This document shows, piece after piece, positions 45,126 to 58,100 of a stretch of DNA of 64,000 nt (position 1 is its first letter; each line of letters starts with the position of its first letter). A program made the translations under genes and the position numbers. Source of the DNA: Apostichopus japonicus (Eukaryota; Echinodermata; Holothuroidea; Aspidochirotida; Stichopodidae); contig NC_092577.1 of NCBI RefSeq assembly GCF_037975245.1, positions 33,502,398 through 33,566,397 of the forward strand. Direction: 5' to 3'. The notes under the pieces were generated by a model. That model was not told the origin of the DNA. It was given only the letters and a program-made list of their open reading frames with translations, and made no database searches.

Positions 45126-46047
45126 AATCTTAGTTTTTTGGAGTTATCAAGTTTACAAATTTTTCATCCTTTGAGTTATCACGTTTACAAGTCTAAGCGT
45201 CACACACCCTGATTTACATGCCTCACCACCGCCATCACAGAGATTCCTCTAGCCTTTGGCAAGGAAATATAAATAAACAATTCACTGTTAAAGGTTAAAC
45301 TATGAAGTGGAATATCGGCAATGTTTCCTTGGCACCTTTGGTGTCACAAACATCTCCAGTTTTGTTGATGAGTCGTTTTATAGGTGACATCGATTTGGAA
45401 CCGACATCTAACACCATTGCATTATGTAAAGGTTTTATGACAAAAATGTAACAAAAAATACAACTACTTGAGGGAGTTGGTTTTTCTTCAGGGGCGTCGG
45501 AAGCTATTTGGGATTGGTACGGCAGATCAGAGTGTGGCCATATATCATAATTATCGGGGGACGTTTGGTAGGTCAAACTACGCTACGCGCCACCATGGTT
45601 GGCGCGTAGCGTAATGGAGAAAATTTTGAAAAAATGCCTCCAAGATTGCAGGAAATGGCACTTCCCGAGCTTGAAAGCAAGACACCGCCATGCCAGAGTA
45701 GGCACATTTAGCCTACTTGCCGTCATCATTATTGAAAATTATTGAAAAATATGGAAAGCCTCATAAGTCGGCCATCCATGGAAGGATGCCTTCGTGATTT
45801 TTTTCATGATGGTTAGAATATAGAATCAGTGAAAAACACTTACAACTTTGGTCCTCATAAACAGATAAAACAGATTCACGAATTGCGCATAAACTATCTG
45901 TTGAGTTTATACAAAACAATTGCACTACATAACAGATTACACACACCACTTCTACTATAATGGTCTTCCATACCCACCTCCCCTACCTGACATCAACCTC
46001 CCCCCCTCCCCTCCAACATCCTCAGAACACCCTTAGACCTTGGCAGT
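45126..46047. other. Region downstream of PREP
   Basis: Contains the PREP 3' UTR at its right end. A perfect 13-bp-arm hairpin, ACGCTACGCGCCA and its complement, lies around 45,579-45,611 with CCATGG at its centre. I could not choose a PREP polyadenylation signal. Confidence 0.45.
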
Positions 46048-46113
46048 TCAATCTCGCCAAGTCAAATTCATATTTTCTGCGATGAAAGCGTAGATGTCTG
46101 CACATTCTTCAAT
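46048..46113 (-). CDS. PREP: PREP exon 16 (last coding exon)
   Basis: Encodes [20 protein letters not shown] and Asp before TGA (46,048-46,050), the terminal helix of the hydrolase domain. Acceptor CTTTCCAG on the minus strand ends at 46,114. Confidence 0.93.
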   Translation of the reverse strand: MEECADIYAFIAENMNLTWRD

Positions 46114-49100
46114 CTGGAAAGTAATACACAAGATAAAACAACGTTTTAAAATACGTAAAAAAATATTAAGAAATTCATAACGATTACAAATTTCTCATCG
46201 GGACAAAATTTTTACATGTGGCCCGATCGTCCGAGAAAAGCTAATTCCTGTTTGGACAACCACGACCAGCTTTTGGAGGTCCTACAGAGGACCCACTAGT
46301 TATTTCACATCAAATTTAGATTGAATTATAAACTAAAGAGGTAAAATAGTGAATTGGTGGCATCCGCCATAACTTGGCAGATACTGAACTACAACAAATT
46401 ATAGTGGTAGGCCTATGGCCTATCTTCGATTCGAAGCAGAATTTTACTGGCCCAAAGCTGGTTTTCCCAAACCCATACATCTCTCCTGCAGTGTACATAT
46501 TCGGGATGTTTTTTGTTACCTTGCTACACACAAATTTTCTGTTTGGACAACCGAGCAGCAAGACCTGGCTGTCCCTCAGAAAACATTGGATGAGTCCTTA
46601 CAAGTTTGCCCTGCTAATCCACCAGATATCAATTCATGGATATGCTCTAATTGGGACTTTCAAGAACACAATCCAATTGGTTGACACTTCCTCAATGAGC
46701 AGAGGGGTAGAGAAATTTGTAAGGGGTCAATGAAGGGAGAGGGGGGTGAGGGGGGAGGGAGATCCTTAGCTATTAGAGACACTCTAAAAAGGTATGGTAC
46801 CAATGAGAAATCTCAACCTGATAATAAGAACAACCATTTTTGTGCTTTTTTAGATACCCACCCTAGAATGCATCTTTCGCTGTCCATTAGCAGCATGGTC
46901 GTCTATGCACAGCGTTTTACTCTTTAAATATCGTATAAACTAAAATTAACTTCCTGTGAATGAGAGAGTCGTCAGGCAAACTCAAAGACAATTTATACAC
47001 ATTAATAATAACTTTGACAACTTCTGTTGACTAAATAATCAAAAAAAGTTCTTGAAAACTCACAACATCGTGGAAAATGTGGAAGCACTTTCTACTTTAA
47101 TGTTTATGGCAAAACAGCATAAAAAAAAAAAATAACTGAAAAAAAAAAATATATAAATAATTTTTTTTTTTTTTTTTTTTTTTTTTTGTACTTACCACTT
47201 TAGTGGTGGGCTTGCCAGCGCCGTGGCCAGCTTTTGTATCAACACGTATCAATAGAGGGCGGGTTTGTTGAGCAGATCTGCCCACTATGTGCTGTAGGTT
47301 AGCGATGAACTTGAGGGAATGCAAAGGTACCACCCTATCGTCATGGTCTGCCGTTAGCAGCAATGTACTCGGATACTCTCCCGTCTCGGGTACCTGAATG
47401 TTATGCAGCGGTGAATATCTACAGAAACAAGAAAGAAGATGTCTTTTTTCTTCTTTCCTTGATAAAACAATTTAAAATTTCTTCAGCAATATCTGCATTC
47501 TGGCCTTTCTTAACATTTGGCATACAAAACAACGACTGATGAAGAACAAGTATATTACTCTATGTTAATTAAAAAAGAGTATATGCATCATAATTTGAAA
47601 TAAATAAGAAAAAAAAATATAGATATATTTTACTTCACACGACTCACTTTTTCAAATTTTCAAAGTCTTCCTTCTTGTCCGAGCAGCCAAAGTCGGTGGT
47701 CCAAGCGTGGCCGATGGTGAATTTATGAAACTTCAACATATCCATGACACTATGGAGTAGATAGAGAAAGAATGTATCAGAGGACCAAAATATCTAACAT
47801 ACTCCTAGTAAAACACAACTGATTTATTTCTGTAGAAAACAGTTTTTTTTGCTTGGTAGAGGTGGAGAGGGTGTTTTAAGGGTCATTCCAGTTTTGGTTC
47901 AATCCTGTCTGGTCTCACATCTCTCCCCTCCCTGATCCCTCTATTACCCTCTTTCCAATCAGCTGTCTCTCTATCTGGGCCTCTTCTTAGTCTTTTGAAG
48001 GACCAATGTTTCAAACTAGTATAAAGCCTAGGCACAAACTTCCCTATACAACTTACATATTAGGCTGAAAGTACTTACCATTAAGAAATGGGTGACCACA
48101 ACCAAACAAACAGGAATAGTTGATATAAACATCCCCCTCAAACTTGAAAAAAAAAAATCATTTCTTTTTTTCTGTTGAATCCATCTCCCAACCACATTTT
48201 GTTTTTTTGTATAAAATAATACAGGGGCATTTAACTTTGTAGCTAGTTTTGTGACATAACTTGTTCCCGGCATTTTACAAAGTATAACGCATAGACGGTC
48301 CGACCGTGGTCATCAATCGTCACCAAGATTTATCATGCACTTACCCAACCTGAGCTACGGCACAGCCAAAGAGATCTGGTCGTTGGTTCATGCAGGCTCC
48401 CACTAAGGTACCACCGTTTGAACCGCCGTTTATCACAATTCTGAAATATAATATTGAAGTCAAAGTGTTTAATGTTTGGTCTTGTTCATTAACTGTTTTT
48501 TGGGGGGGGGAGGGGGTGGGGGGTGAATTCTCACAAATATCATAATCATAATTTTTTTTTTATTATGACGTTAACAACAGATTACTGACAGGAGGTGGTC
48601 ACCACCAGGGAAAACTTTAAAGGACGTCCAAATTGGTTGTCCCTCTCAAACTTCAAAAAAATGATCACAGATAACTTTTACATATATCAGCACAAATCTT
48701 TGATATCTGTTAGCCCCCCCCCCACCCATCAACAACTTAATATACCCATGAACCACTGTGGGGTATTTTTTTTATTCTGACGTTAACAACAGATTACTGA
48801 CAGGAGGTGGTCACCACCAGGGCACATTTTGAAGGACGACCAAATTGGTTGTCCCTCTCAAACTTCAAAAAAGTGATCACAGATAACTGTTACATATATC
48901 AGCACAAATCTTTGATATCTGTTAGCACCCCTCCCCCCCCTCCACCCATCAACATATAAATACACCCATGGACCACTGTGGGGGTACAGAAAGGATGCAT
49001 ACTTTAATATTAGAGGTTGGAATACCTGCTAGGCTGTGTGTATTTTGCATTGATGAGGTACTCAGCAGCGCACTGAAAATCGTCAAATACATTCTGCTTC

Positions 49101-52100
49101 TGTAACAAGCTCCCAGATTTGTGCCACTTTTCTCCGTATTCACTGTAACAGAGAGAGAGAGAGGTGGAGAAAGAAGACACTTATGGAGAGGGTTTTAAGA
49201 CACAAGGTGTAACAAAATTATTTTAACAACCCTGGAAGAGGAAGGTAAAATGTTTCACTCTCAAATCAAAAGGAGTTTAACCCCTGGTCGACCTTGCGAG
49301 AGGTCCTATGGGGGAGTTGCTTTTTTTCCCTTTCTTTCTTGGAAAGTAGCCCATGTTCAGTCAGGGCATTGCTGGGTAAATGAACTCTTATATAATTACA
49401 TTGTAAAGATAAGCCATAAACATACCCGAGGTCGGAGTCGAAGAGCCAATTAGGCAGGGATTTCTAAAGGAGAGGAATTTCTGAGGATTGTGGACAGTGG
49501 CGTAGGAAGGTACTTTTGAGTGGGGGGGGGGGCTGAAGACTGATGGCCGGCCTGGGGGAGGGGTCTAAGAATCTTTGGAATTTTTTTGCATTTCCAGGTG
49601 GCCTCAGATGCAATTTGGTGCAATATAGCACACTTCAACCCACCCACTCCATTTTGTATATAATTTTGCATTTTCACCTGGCCTTAGATGCAATTTGGTG
49701 CTCCAAATGAGATTTTTTTCTCATTTAGAAATGAAAAAGGGGTTTTCTGACTTGCGAAGCGGGGGGGGGTGGGGCGGAATGATACTTCCGCCCCTCCATA
49801 TTTTTCACTGGGGGGGCTGGCGCCCCCAGCCCCCCCCCCCCGGTTCCTACGCCCTTCATTGTGGAGACGGAGCGGTTTCTATTAATTGGGAAGGGAGTGG
49901 TTACTACTTTTTATAATTAATCGGTCAAGAGGAAGGTATGCGATATCTTGGCAGCTTTATATGTTATAAAAGCCATATAAGAGTAACCAGATCTAGTAAC
50001 CAGTTGTAGCTAAAGTAATGTAGCATACTCTGCAGAGAGTCAATGTTAATCCACAGATACTTCTCCTTCAGGAAAATTAACCGGAAAGAAATGTGTCTCT
50101 TGAAGATCTGTTAGGATTGGGCAGAAGTGTTAAAGTAGGAAAAAAACAATTTTGGGAAACAAGCAGTTTCTAGACCATTTTTATACCTTGGGATGAGCTG
50201 TGTAGAAAACAACCCTCATCCTCTGTGAATGCAGAAGTTTCCATTCAGTGACCAAATCTATGGACTCTCCTAGCCTTACATCTACAAGACCACGTCACAG
50301 AGACATGACACAGGCGGCCAATATATCAGCTATCCAGTGAGGGGTAGCTCTTACCTACCGAAAAACTTGCTACAACTCTTTACAGACCATGCTAGAATGA
50401 CTATTTAGTGTGTTAGTCAATGGGGGAAATTATAAATGGAGATAGCTACCATCTTATTAACTACCTTGCTGGAGGACTTCTTAACATAATGTATCGCTAG
50501 GGCCTAAGCCTAGCTCTAATATCCAACATATGATCCAAAGGCTAGGCTTTCTAGACTTTCAAAAGGCTAGAAAAGAGGCTTTTCTCAAATTTTGCCGCGA
50601 CTCTTTCCCAATTACCCGACCGTTTGAGAACCGAGAAGAATAAAGGGAAGTTCTGGATTACCCTCCTCCGCGAAGATTAGCGACGGCCAGTATTCCTCCC
50701 AGCTGCTGCATGAATACGAGGCGGGAAACGCTGAACATCGGCATGATGGAGATGTTGAATCCACCGTACCCGTAGAGGAACACCGGGTTATTACCATCCA
50801 TCTCAATCCCCTGTGAACGAGATGTGAGGAGGTGTGCAAACAGTATGGTCAATCCTATGTGAGCAGTGAGGGATTTATGGTGGCGTCCTTACGCATTAGA
50901 CCAGCGCCAATGCCGGGTATTGAAATATTAACTCTTGCTTCACCACCACTTCTCCCACCAAAGATGAGAAAAACAACACAAAGATATTAAACCACAAAGC
51001 GAAGCTAGAAAATGAAACAATATTTCTGTATTTCTAATCAATTTCTATTAATATATTTAATTTCCTAATTCTAATTTTCTAATTCTAATATTTCTATTTA
51101 TTTTCCTCGGTACTGCATTGGCGACGAAAAACTTAAAAATTAGTTTATAAACCAAAAATTAAAGTGAACACTCATTGCTATATTTTTAACAGTTTTGATT
51201 TTCTAGAAGGTCAAAGAATAAAAATCCTCCCCAACAATTAAGACCAGTATTTCAAATACTTGAAGCTGTTTTCCATCTTTACAGTGGCAGGACACAATAC
51301 AATGTGTTTCCAGTTTCATAGCATTTAATGTCGAGGTTTTTAACCTTCCTTACAGTGGTAAGTAAAAAATATAATCTCTCCCTGCTCCTTGCCTTGATTG
51401 GTTGAGGGCTTTTTACTTTCCTTTCAAGTGTACGGCACAATACAATGTTTCCTCCTGTTTCATATTTTCAACATTGACAATGTGTGTAGTGCAACTACCT
51501 ACCACCATTCCAAGTTTTTAATCCCTGACTTTAATGTTTAAGAAACAAACATTTATAAGCTTTCTTGACCTACCTTCCTGTGAACCAAGAACACCGGCAC
51601 CTTCGTCCCGTCCTTGCTCTTGATGAAGACCTGAACGGTTTCAAATTTGCTGCGGTCGAAGCCCTTCACTTCGCTCTGTTTGAATATCGTCGGAGCGAGG
51701 GCCTCCTTCGTCATGTCGCAGTGGTATATGACGCCGGGCGTCAAGAAAGATGTGAACTGGTAGAACATCTACTGGCAGGGAAGATTATTAGAAAGGATGT
51801 TAACAAATTGACCGGCAAATGTTTATATATTCAAACATTCCATTAGCATGCAACAAACTTGACAGGCATTAACAGAGCAATAACTGTGAAAGTTACATTG
51901 TGAGATACGTAACTGATCCCACATGACAGACATGGATGCTCAGATCTTAAATATTATCAATACTTTCCAATGTCAATGCTGCTAGTTGTGTTTCAAGAGG
52001 AGGAAACTTTCTCACCACTTGAAAATGTGAGAAAGCTGGTCATTGCCACATTTTTTCAAGCCACAAAACATAGTATTTCAGATATGAAACAAGTGTTTAC

Positions 52101-55100
52101 CTAAACAAGCTAGTTCAGAATATGTATTTATATTTGACAAGTCGACTAGGAACACAATCTAAGCATCCTGGTTGAATTGTGTATTCAATGCAGATATGCT
52201 GCACAATTGGTGACAGTAACATCTAATGGTGATATATCTTGTAGCAACAGAGAACTTAAAAGGAGGCAGGTGTGATATCACAGATAACCAGGTGTGTTGT
52301 CACAGATGACCAGGTGTGGTATCACAGATAAACAGATGTGATGTCACAGATAACGAGGTGTGTTATCACAGATAAACATGTGTGTTGTCACAGATGACCA
52401 GGTGTGATGTCACATATGACCAGGTGTTGTATCACAGATAAACAGGTGTGATGTCACAGATAAACAGGTGTGATGTCACAGATAAACAGGTTATATCACA
52501 GATAAACAGGTGTTGTATCACAGATAACCAGGTGTGTTGTCACAGATGACCATGTGTGGTATCACAGATAACCAGGCATGTTTTCACAGATAAACATGTG
52601 TGTTGTCACAGATAAACAGGTGTGGTATCACAGATAAACATGTGTGATGTCACAGATAAACATGTGTGATGTCACAGATAAACAGGTGTGGTTTATTAGG
52701 ATGCTGTTAGTAATGGATATCCAACTGACAGGCCTCAGTGTGTTCTTCTAGAACCAATAGGAAGCTTACCATCATATTATTATCATAATTGAGTTTTCTT
52801 CTCCATAAACAGTTTACTTTGAAAGATTGCAGTCTTAACACAATGACCACCCAAGTTTAGCTTAGAGAAGGCTAACTACTGTCGTAAGATATAATAGATA
52901 ACTGGGCGAAAATATAGCAAAATATTCCGAAAGAGAGAATTTTATTCTTCACCTCTGCATCCTTCCTGCGGCCAGAGTACCCCCTGATGGTCCCCACGTC
53001 CAGGGGGAAGGTCATCAATTTCTCTCCCGTTTGTAAGCTATGGAGCTGCAGTATATTCTTGACGTCATGTATGTAACAAACTACAAGCTTATCCTTGTTC
53101 ACACACGCCACCCATTCTAAAACATCAGTCTCTGATTCTGGGATTAAATCTTTCCAATTTTCCTGATGAAATGAAGAAAATAATATATTTATAAGGTAGA
53201 CAATTTAATATGGCAGCTTACCTTATCATCCTACCATATTCCTCCTCACCAAATTTTATTGCATTAAAATTGCTCCCAAAAAAGTTTCCAAATTAAATTA
53301 ATTTCCCACAGAGCTAACACCCCCCTCCCCCCCCCCCCCAGATCACCTTTTGTAAGATATCAAGGAAAACTCAACTGGAGAATTACCGGTTAAAACCAAT
53401 TTTGGGTTCAACTGACATTGGTGTTATATTCAAACACAAGTAACAATTTTAAATATACATAGCGTCCAAAAACACTGAACAAATAGTGAAAGGTTGTTAT
53501 TTTTTACTTCCTGTTTTGTTCTTGATTTAATTTCCATACTGTCTGCTCATTTGGTACTCAGGTTATCATAAAAACTTTAAAAAGGAAATACAGTTTCAAA
53601 TGGTCCTTGCAAGGCTTAATGTGTCAGCAAAGATAGTAAGGTAATGCATTCTTGCAATCAAACAACAGCAAATTTAGAACAGCATGGAGTAATACATTTC
53701 TTTTTTTTTAAATCTTTTCGCTCAACCTGTTCTGGTTTATCAAAGTCGATGGTAATGAGTTTGTAGTTTGGAGCCTTTAGGTTTGTCTTGAATGTAAAGA
53801 GTGCCCCCTCATTTGCGATGTACTCGTATTCTGCGTCAAAGTTGTCTACGAGTTTCACGTAAGGTAACATGCCTAAAAAGAGAAATGAATGAAAAAAAGA
53901 TATATGTTTTGCATATTAATTCGTGAAAACTAGGCAACCGGTGTTGTTGCAACTGTTTGGCGAATCGAGAAAGAGCAGCAAGGAGGCTTATCGAGAGAGC
54001 TACTGAATTCACGTGTCTTGTATCATAAAGCTTTGGTAGTAAAGTGCCTGGTGATCCTGAGTGGCGAGTTTGCACTTAGTCGGTTGCTGAGATGAAGCTT
54101 AGCAGAGATAAACTTGACTGGTCACATCGTCAGGCAGGGGGCCTAGAGCAATATTGGGCAGGGGAGGGGGGCACTAAAGACCCCATAGCCTCCTAATTAA
54201 ATCTGGTTTGTACTAACAAGTTTTTTTCCTCAATATTGTAGGCTCACTTAAGACAGTGAAGGTTTTATACTCAACAATTAATCTAAGGAGGGGGGGTTTA
54301 CTATACTACCGCTCAAATACCCCCCCTCCCCAGTTATTTATACCCTTGCACACATGACATTTGAATTGAATTGAATTTATTTCTACATTCCATTCCATTA
54401 TTTACATTTACATTTGAACATTTTTTACATTTACATTTTACATTTACATTTACATTTTGAACAATTTATGATGAATATAGATGGTATCAAATACATTAAA
54501 CAGTAAATATAGAGTATTGAAATAATATATATGTGAGATGGAAGTAGAGGAACCAGAAATAAGTGGTTACTTTTCTGGTCTGGTCCCTTTATAACAAAGA
54601 AAGTGCAAAATACAACACCCAACCCACCAACCCCCGTCCCACCTCGTTTTGGTTTCCAGTATGTTGGCGAAACCAAAACCACCCTCAAGAAGCGATTCTA
54701 TGGTCACAGATCCACAGTCAACACCATGAAGACTGAGACCCCAGTTGGAGAACATTTTAACCTTCCCAACCATACCATTAACGACATGTCCCTACAGGGG
54801 ATTGAATCCTTAGGTAGCCGTCCTGACCTAGTACGTATCAGCAGAGAGAGGCTCCGGATGCAACGCCTTCGTACCATTCAACCTCATGGGCTGAACATTC
54901 AGGAAGGACATGACTAACTTTCCTCTGTTCCCTACTCCTTCTCCCCTTTCTCCCTTCCCCCCCCCCTTTTCACCCTTCCTCTCACAGCTCTCTTCCCCTC
55001 CATTTTTCTTCACACCTTTCTGTCTTTGTCCCTCTCCAGTTTATTCCTTACCCTGTGCCTTTAATCCTCTCTTTGTCCCTCCACAGTTTATCTCCTTCCT

Positions 55101-58100
55101 CTCCTCTTCTCCTGTTGCTTTCTACTTATAATCCCCTTTCATCCATCTCATTGTGTTCACCGTGCTCATTAACCTGTCTGTATTCTGTGCGTGTTTTTGT
55201 CCCCTCTGTTACTGTAACTTGTCATTTAGCCTCTGAAGAAGATCCTGCTAGGATCGAAACGTCAGGCCAACTTACTTTTACACAAACTAAAATATTCAGA
55301 ATGCTTTATATTGAAGACACAAATAAAGACAATTCCTTTTTTTAAAGTATTTTCAAGTATTTTGATGAAGGAATTAGCACACGATCTGTCAAATATGGAA
55401 TTAAAATGAAACTTGTGCAAGTCGCGATCGTTATATTTGAATAGTATTATTGTACGTTTTGTCTCTGTGGCTGCACTGTATGTATTGATATTGTTATGTA
55501 CTATTAAAACTAAAGATAAGAAAATATTAACTTGTTAGGCAATGATTGAGTTGTATTGTAATACTAAAAAACTCACAAAATTATCATGTCTATTTGTATT
55601 AATGTCAAATGAGTCAATAAAAGAGATGAAAAAAAAAAATGAAAAAAAAATGAAACCTGTTATGCCATCCTTCAGTAGACTCAGATCACAGTAGTAAAGT
55701 CTGTTGACAGGGTCACAGCCTTCTGATATACACAGCACAGCGTAACGACCGTCATCAGTTATTTCAACTCTGGAATAGTCAGAAGAGGAAATGGTTGATA
55801 AATTGTGTATCCAAGCTGGTCGTAGCCGCATGACAAACTTATCAGTTGGCGTGTCGAGGGGAACTTCAAGACAATGTTTAAGACAAAATTATTCCTCATT
55901 TCTAGGTGAAAGCCACATCTCAATATATCTTGTGGCTTAAACCTTATTATGGTCGTTTGGAAGTGAACAGTTCATGATAAACAATCCAATGATGGAGAAC
56001 ACACAGGAAAGAATTTAGTGTTCCTAACTTGGTGTACCGGATTTTGAGAGCTCTCAACTTTGTCTGTTATGGAAATACTTTGGTCCCTCTGCACAACACC
56101 ACTTGCTATACAACTTTGCACCTGTATACAGCAATCTGCCTATTATACTTGAAAAGGTCCAGAGGAGGGCTACTAGGATGATTAGTTCCTTAAAGAGTGT
56201 TCCTTATTATAGGCGATTACAACTGTTGAATCTCACCACACTGGAGCTTAGGAGGTTACATGGTGACTTGATTCAGGGTTTCAAGATTGTGTATGGTTTT
56301 GACAATTTATCCTTTACCGGTTTTTTCATGTTTGCTAACAGTAGTTGTACCAGAGGTCATTGTCTTAAACTCCAAAAGTCACATAGTAGGATTAATATTC
56401 GGCATAACTTTTTTACTAATAGGGTTGTGAATGAGTGAAACAGTTTGCCTGAGAAAGTTGTACTTGCAAGTAGTGTCAATGGGTTTAAGAATGCTTTGGA
56501 CAAGCACTTTTAGCATTGTTATTGGGTCTGAGTGTTTGTGTCTTCAGTTTTTTCTTCTCCTATAGGGTACTTTATGGGGACTTGAGTGTCCCTCCTGATC
56601 CTTTTTTTCTACTAAACTAAACATTCGCGGCACTTTAAGATGTGAATAATTTATTTCCTCTGTAATAGGGAAATGACGAAACCTCAAGCAAACTGTGTTG
56701 GATCAGCATGACAAGGAATTTGTGATGTCACCATGGCAACAATGTTCTTCAAAAGGTTTACTTTCCTCACTGTTCAATTTTTTAGGGCAGTGAACACTGA
56801 CAAAATGGAAATATTGCTTTCAAAAGCACACAACAATTATTTGGACATTTGGTTCTTAAACTGTATCAAGCTCAGTTCAGATATATGCTAGCGATGCTTG
56901 GAACATAAAAAGGTACTTTTTCTTGCCAATTTGGTGACGTTCGCAATACATGTGGTTTGTAAGGCAGAGGATTGTATTTGCATTTCCGATTCGAAAGAAA
57001 AAGTATAGTTAAAAGATGAATTTGGATAGTCAAGATGCCAGTAGCATAAATCATTTCATCATATGACTTTAAAACTAACCAAAGCTTCAAATTACATTTT
57101 CCCGCACAAACTTCTGGAGATGTTTCTTCAAAAAGATGTTACAATCTTTCACGTTGTTCAAGGGACAACCAACGCTATCCAACAAGCAACAATCGACCCC
57201 AGTGTAAAGTGACATTGTGGTCTCATGTGGGTGAATGTTATACTAAGTGTGTTTTTACTAACACACTCTATCAAACATTGGTGGATCTTATATATCCAAC
57301 AGCAACACAACATCTATACAAACATGTGTTTATTGCTCGATGCTTATTCTCTAATAAAAATTTCTATCGTTAAAAGTAAAATCCTCACCCCATCATCCAT
57401 TTTGGATTGTCAGGGAATTCCCCGCAGAGAATGTCCTCAGATTGCTTGGTGCCCAGAACGTGGTAAAAGAGTTTCTGGTGAAGATTTGCGGTGGTCTCTG
57501 TGCCATCTGTCTTGCCATCTTGAGGATAGCTCTGTTCAAAGAAAATTATAACTTTCAATAATGCGTAATAATAATAATAATAATCATAATAATACGTAAT
57601 ACTAATATAGCGTCTCCCAGAAATCTCAAAGTGCTGTGCAATAAAAAAATAAGTAAAAAGGAACATAAACAGTTAAACCAGGCTAAGAAGTATAATGACA
57701 GTTTAAATGCAGCTAAAAAGGTACGTCTTCAAATCTGTCTTAAAAACGATTAAGATTAGGTGTTCTTCGAATGTTTGTTGGCAAACTGTTCCAGACTTCG
57801 GGAGCGGCAACAGGGTTGTTACTTTCAAATACAAAACTCATGATGCCATTGAAAATGGCATTTGAAACTTTTTAACTTGCTGAACTGCAGTCAACAAATT
57901 TTACTGTCTGAAAGTTTCTCTTCTACAGTTTATGTGAAACCTTGTGATATTGTTATCCTTATGTTTTGACTTATTATAAAGATCTCTTTTGGGAATACAA
58001 TATGCATTTTTTTACTTAATACAAGTAAATTTTAGACGAGTCCATGATTTTCCTTCAAAAGTTCCACTCACATTATAGAAGACTCCTTTCCCATCATGTG

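Noticed and set aside
47097-47363. Independent minus-strand open frame starting within PREP exon 15
   Set aside because: It is PREP exon 15 read through its donor into the intron; splicing at 47,196 matches the family.
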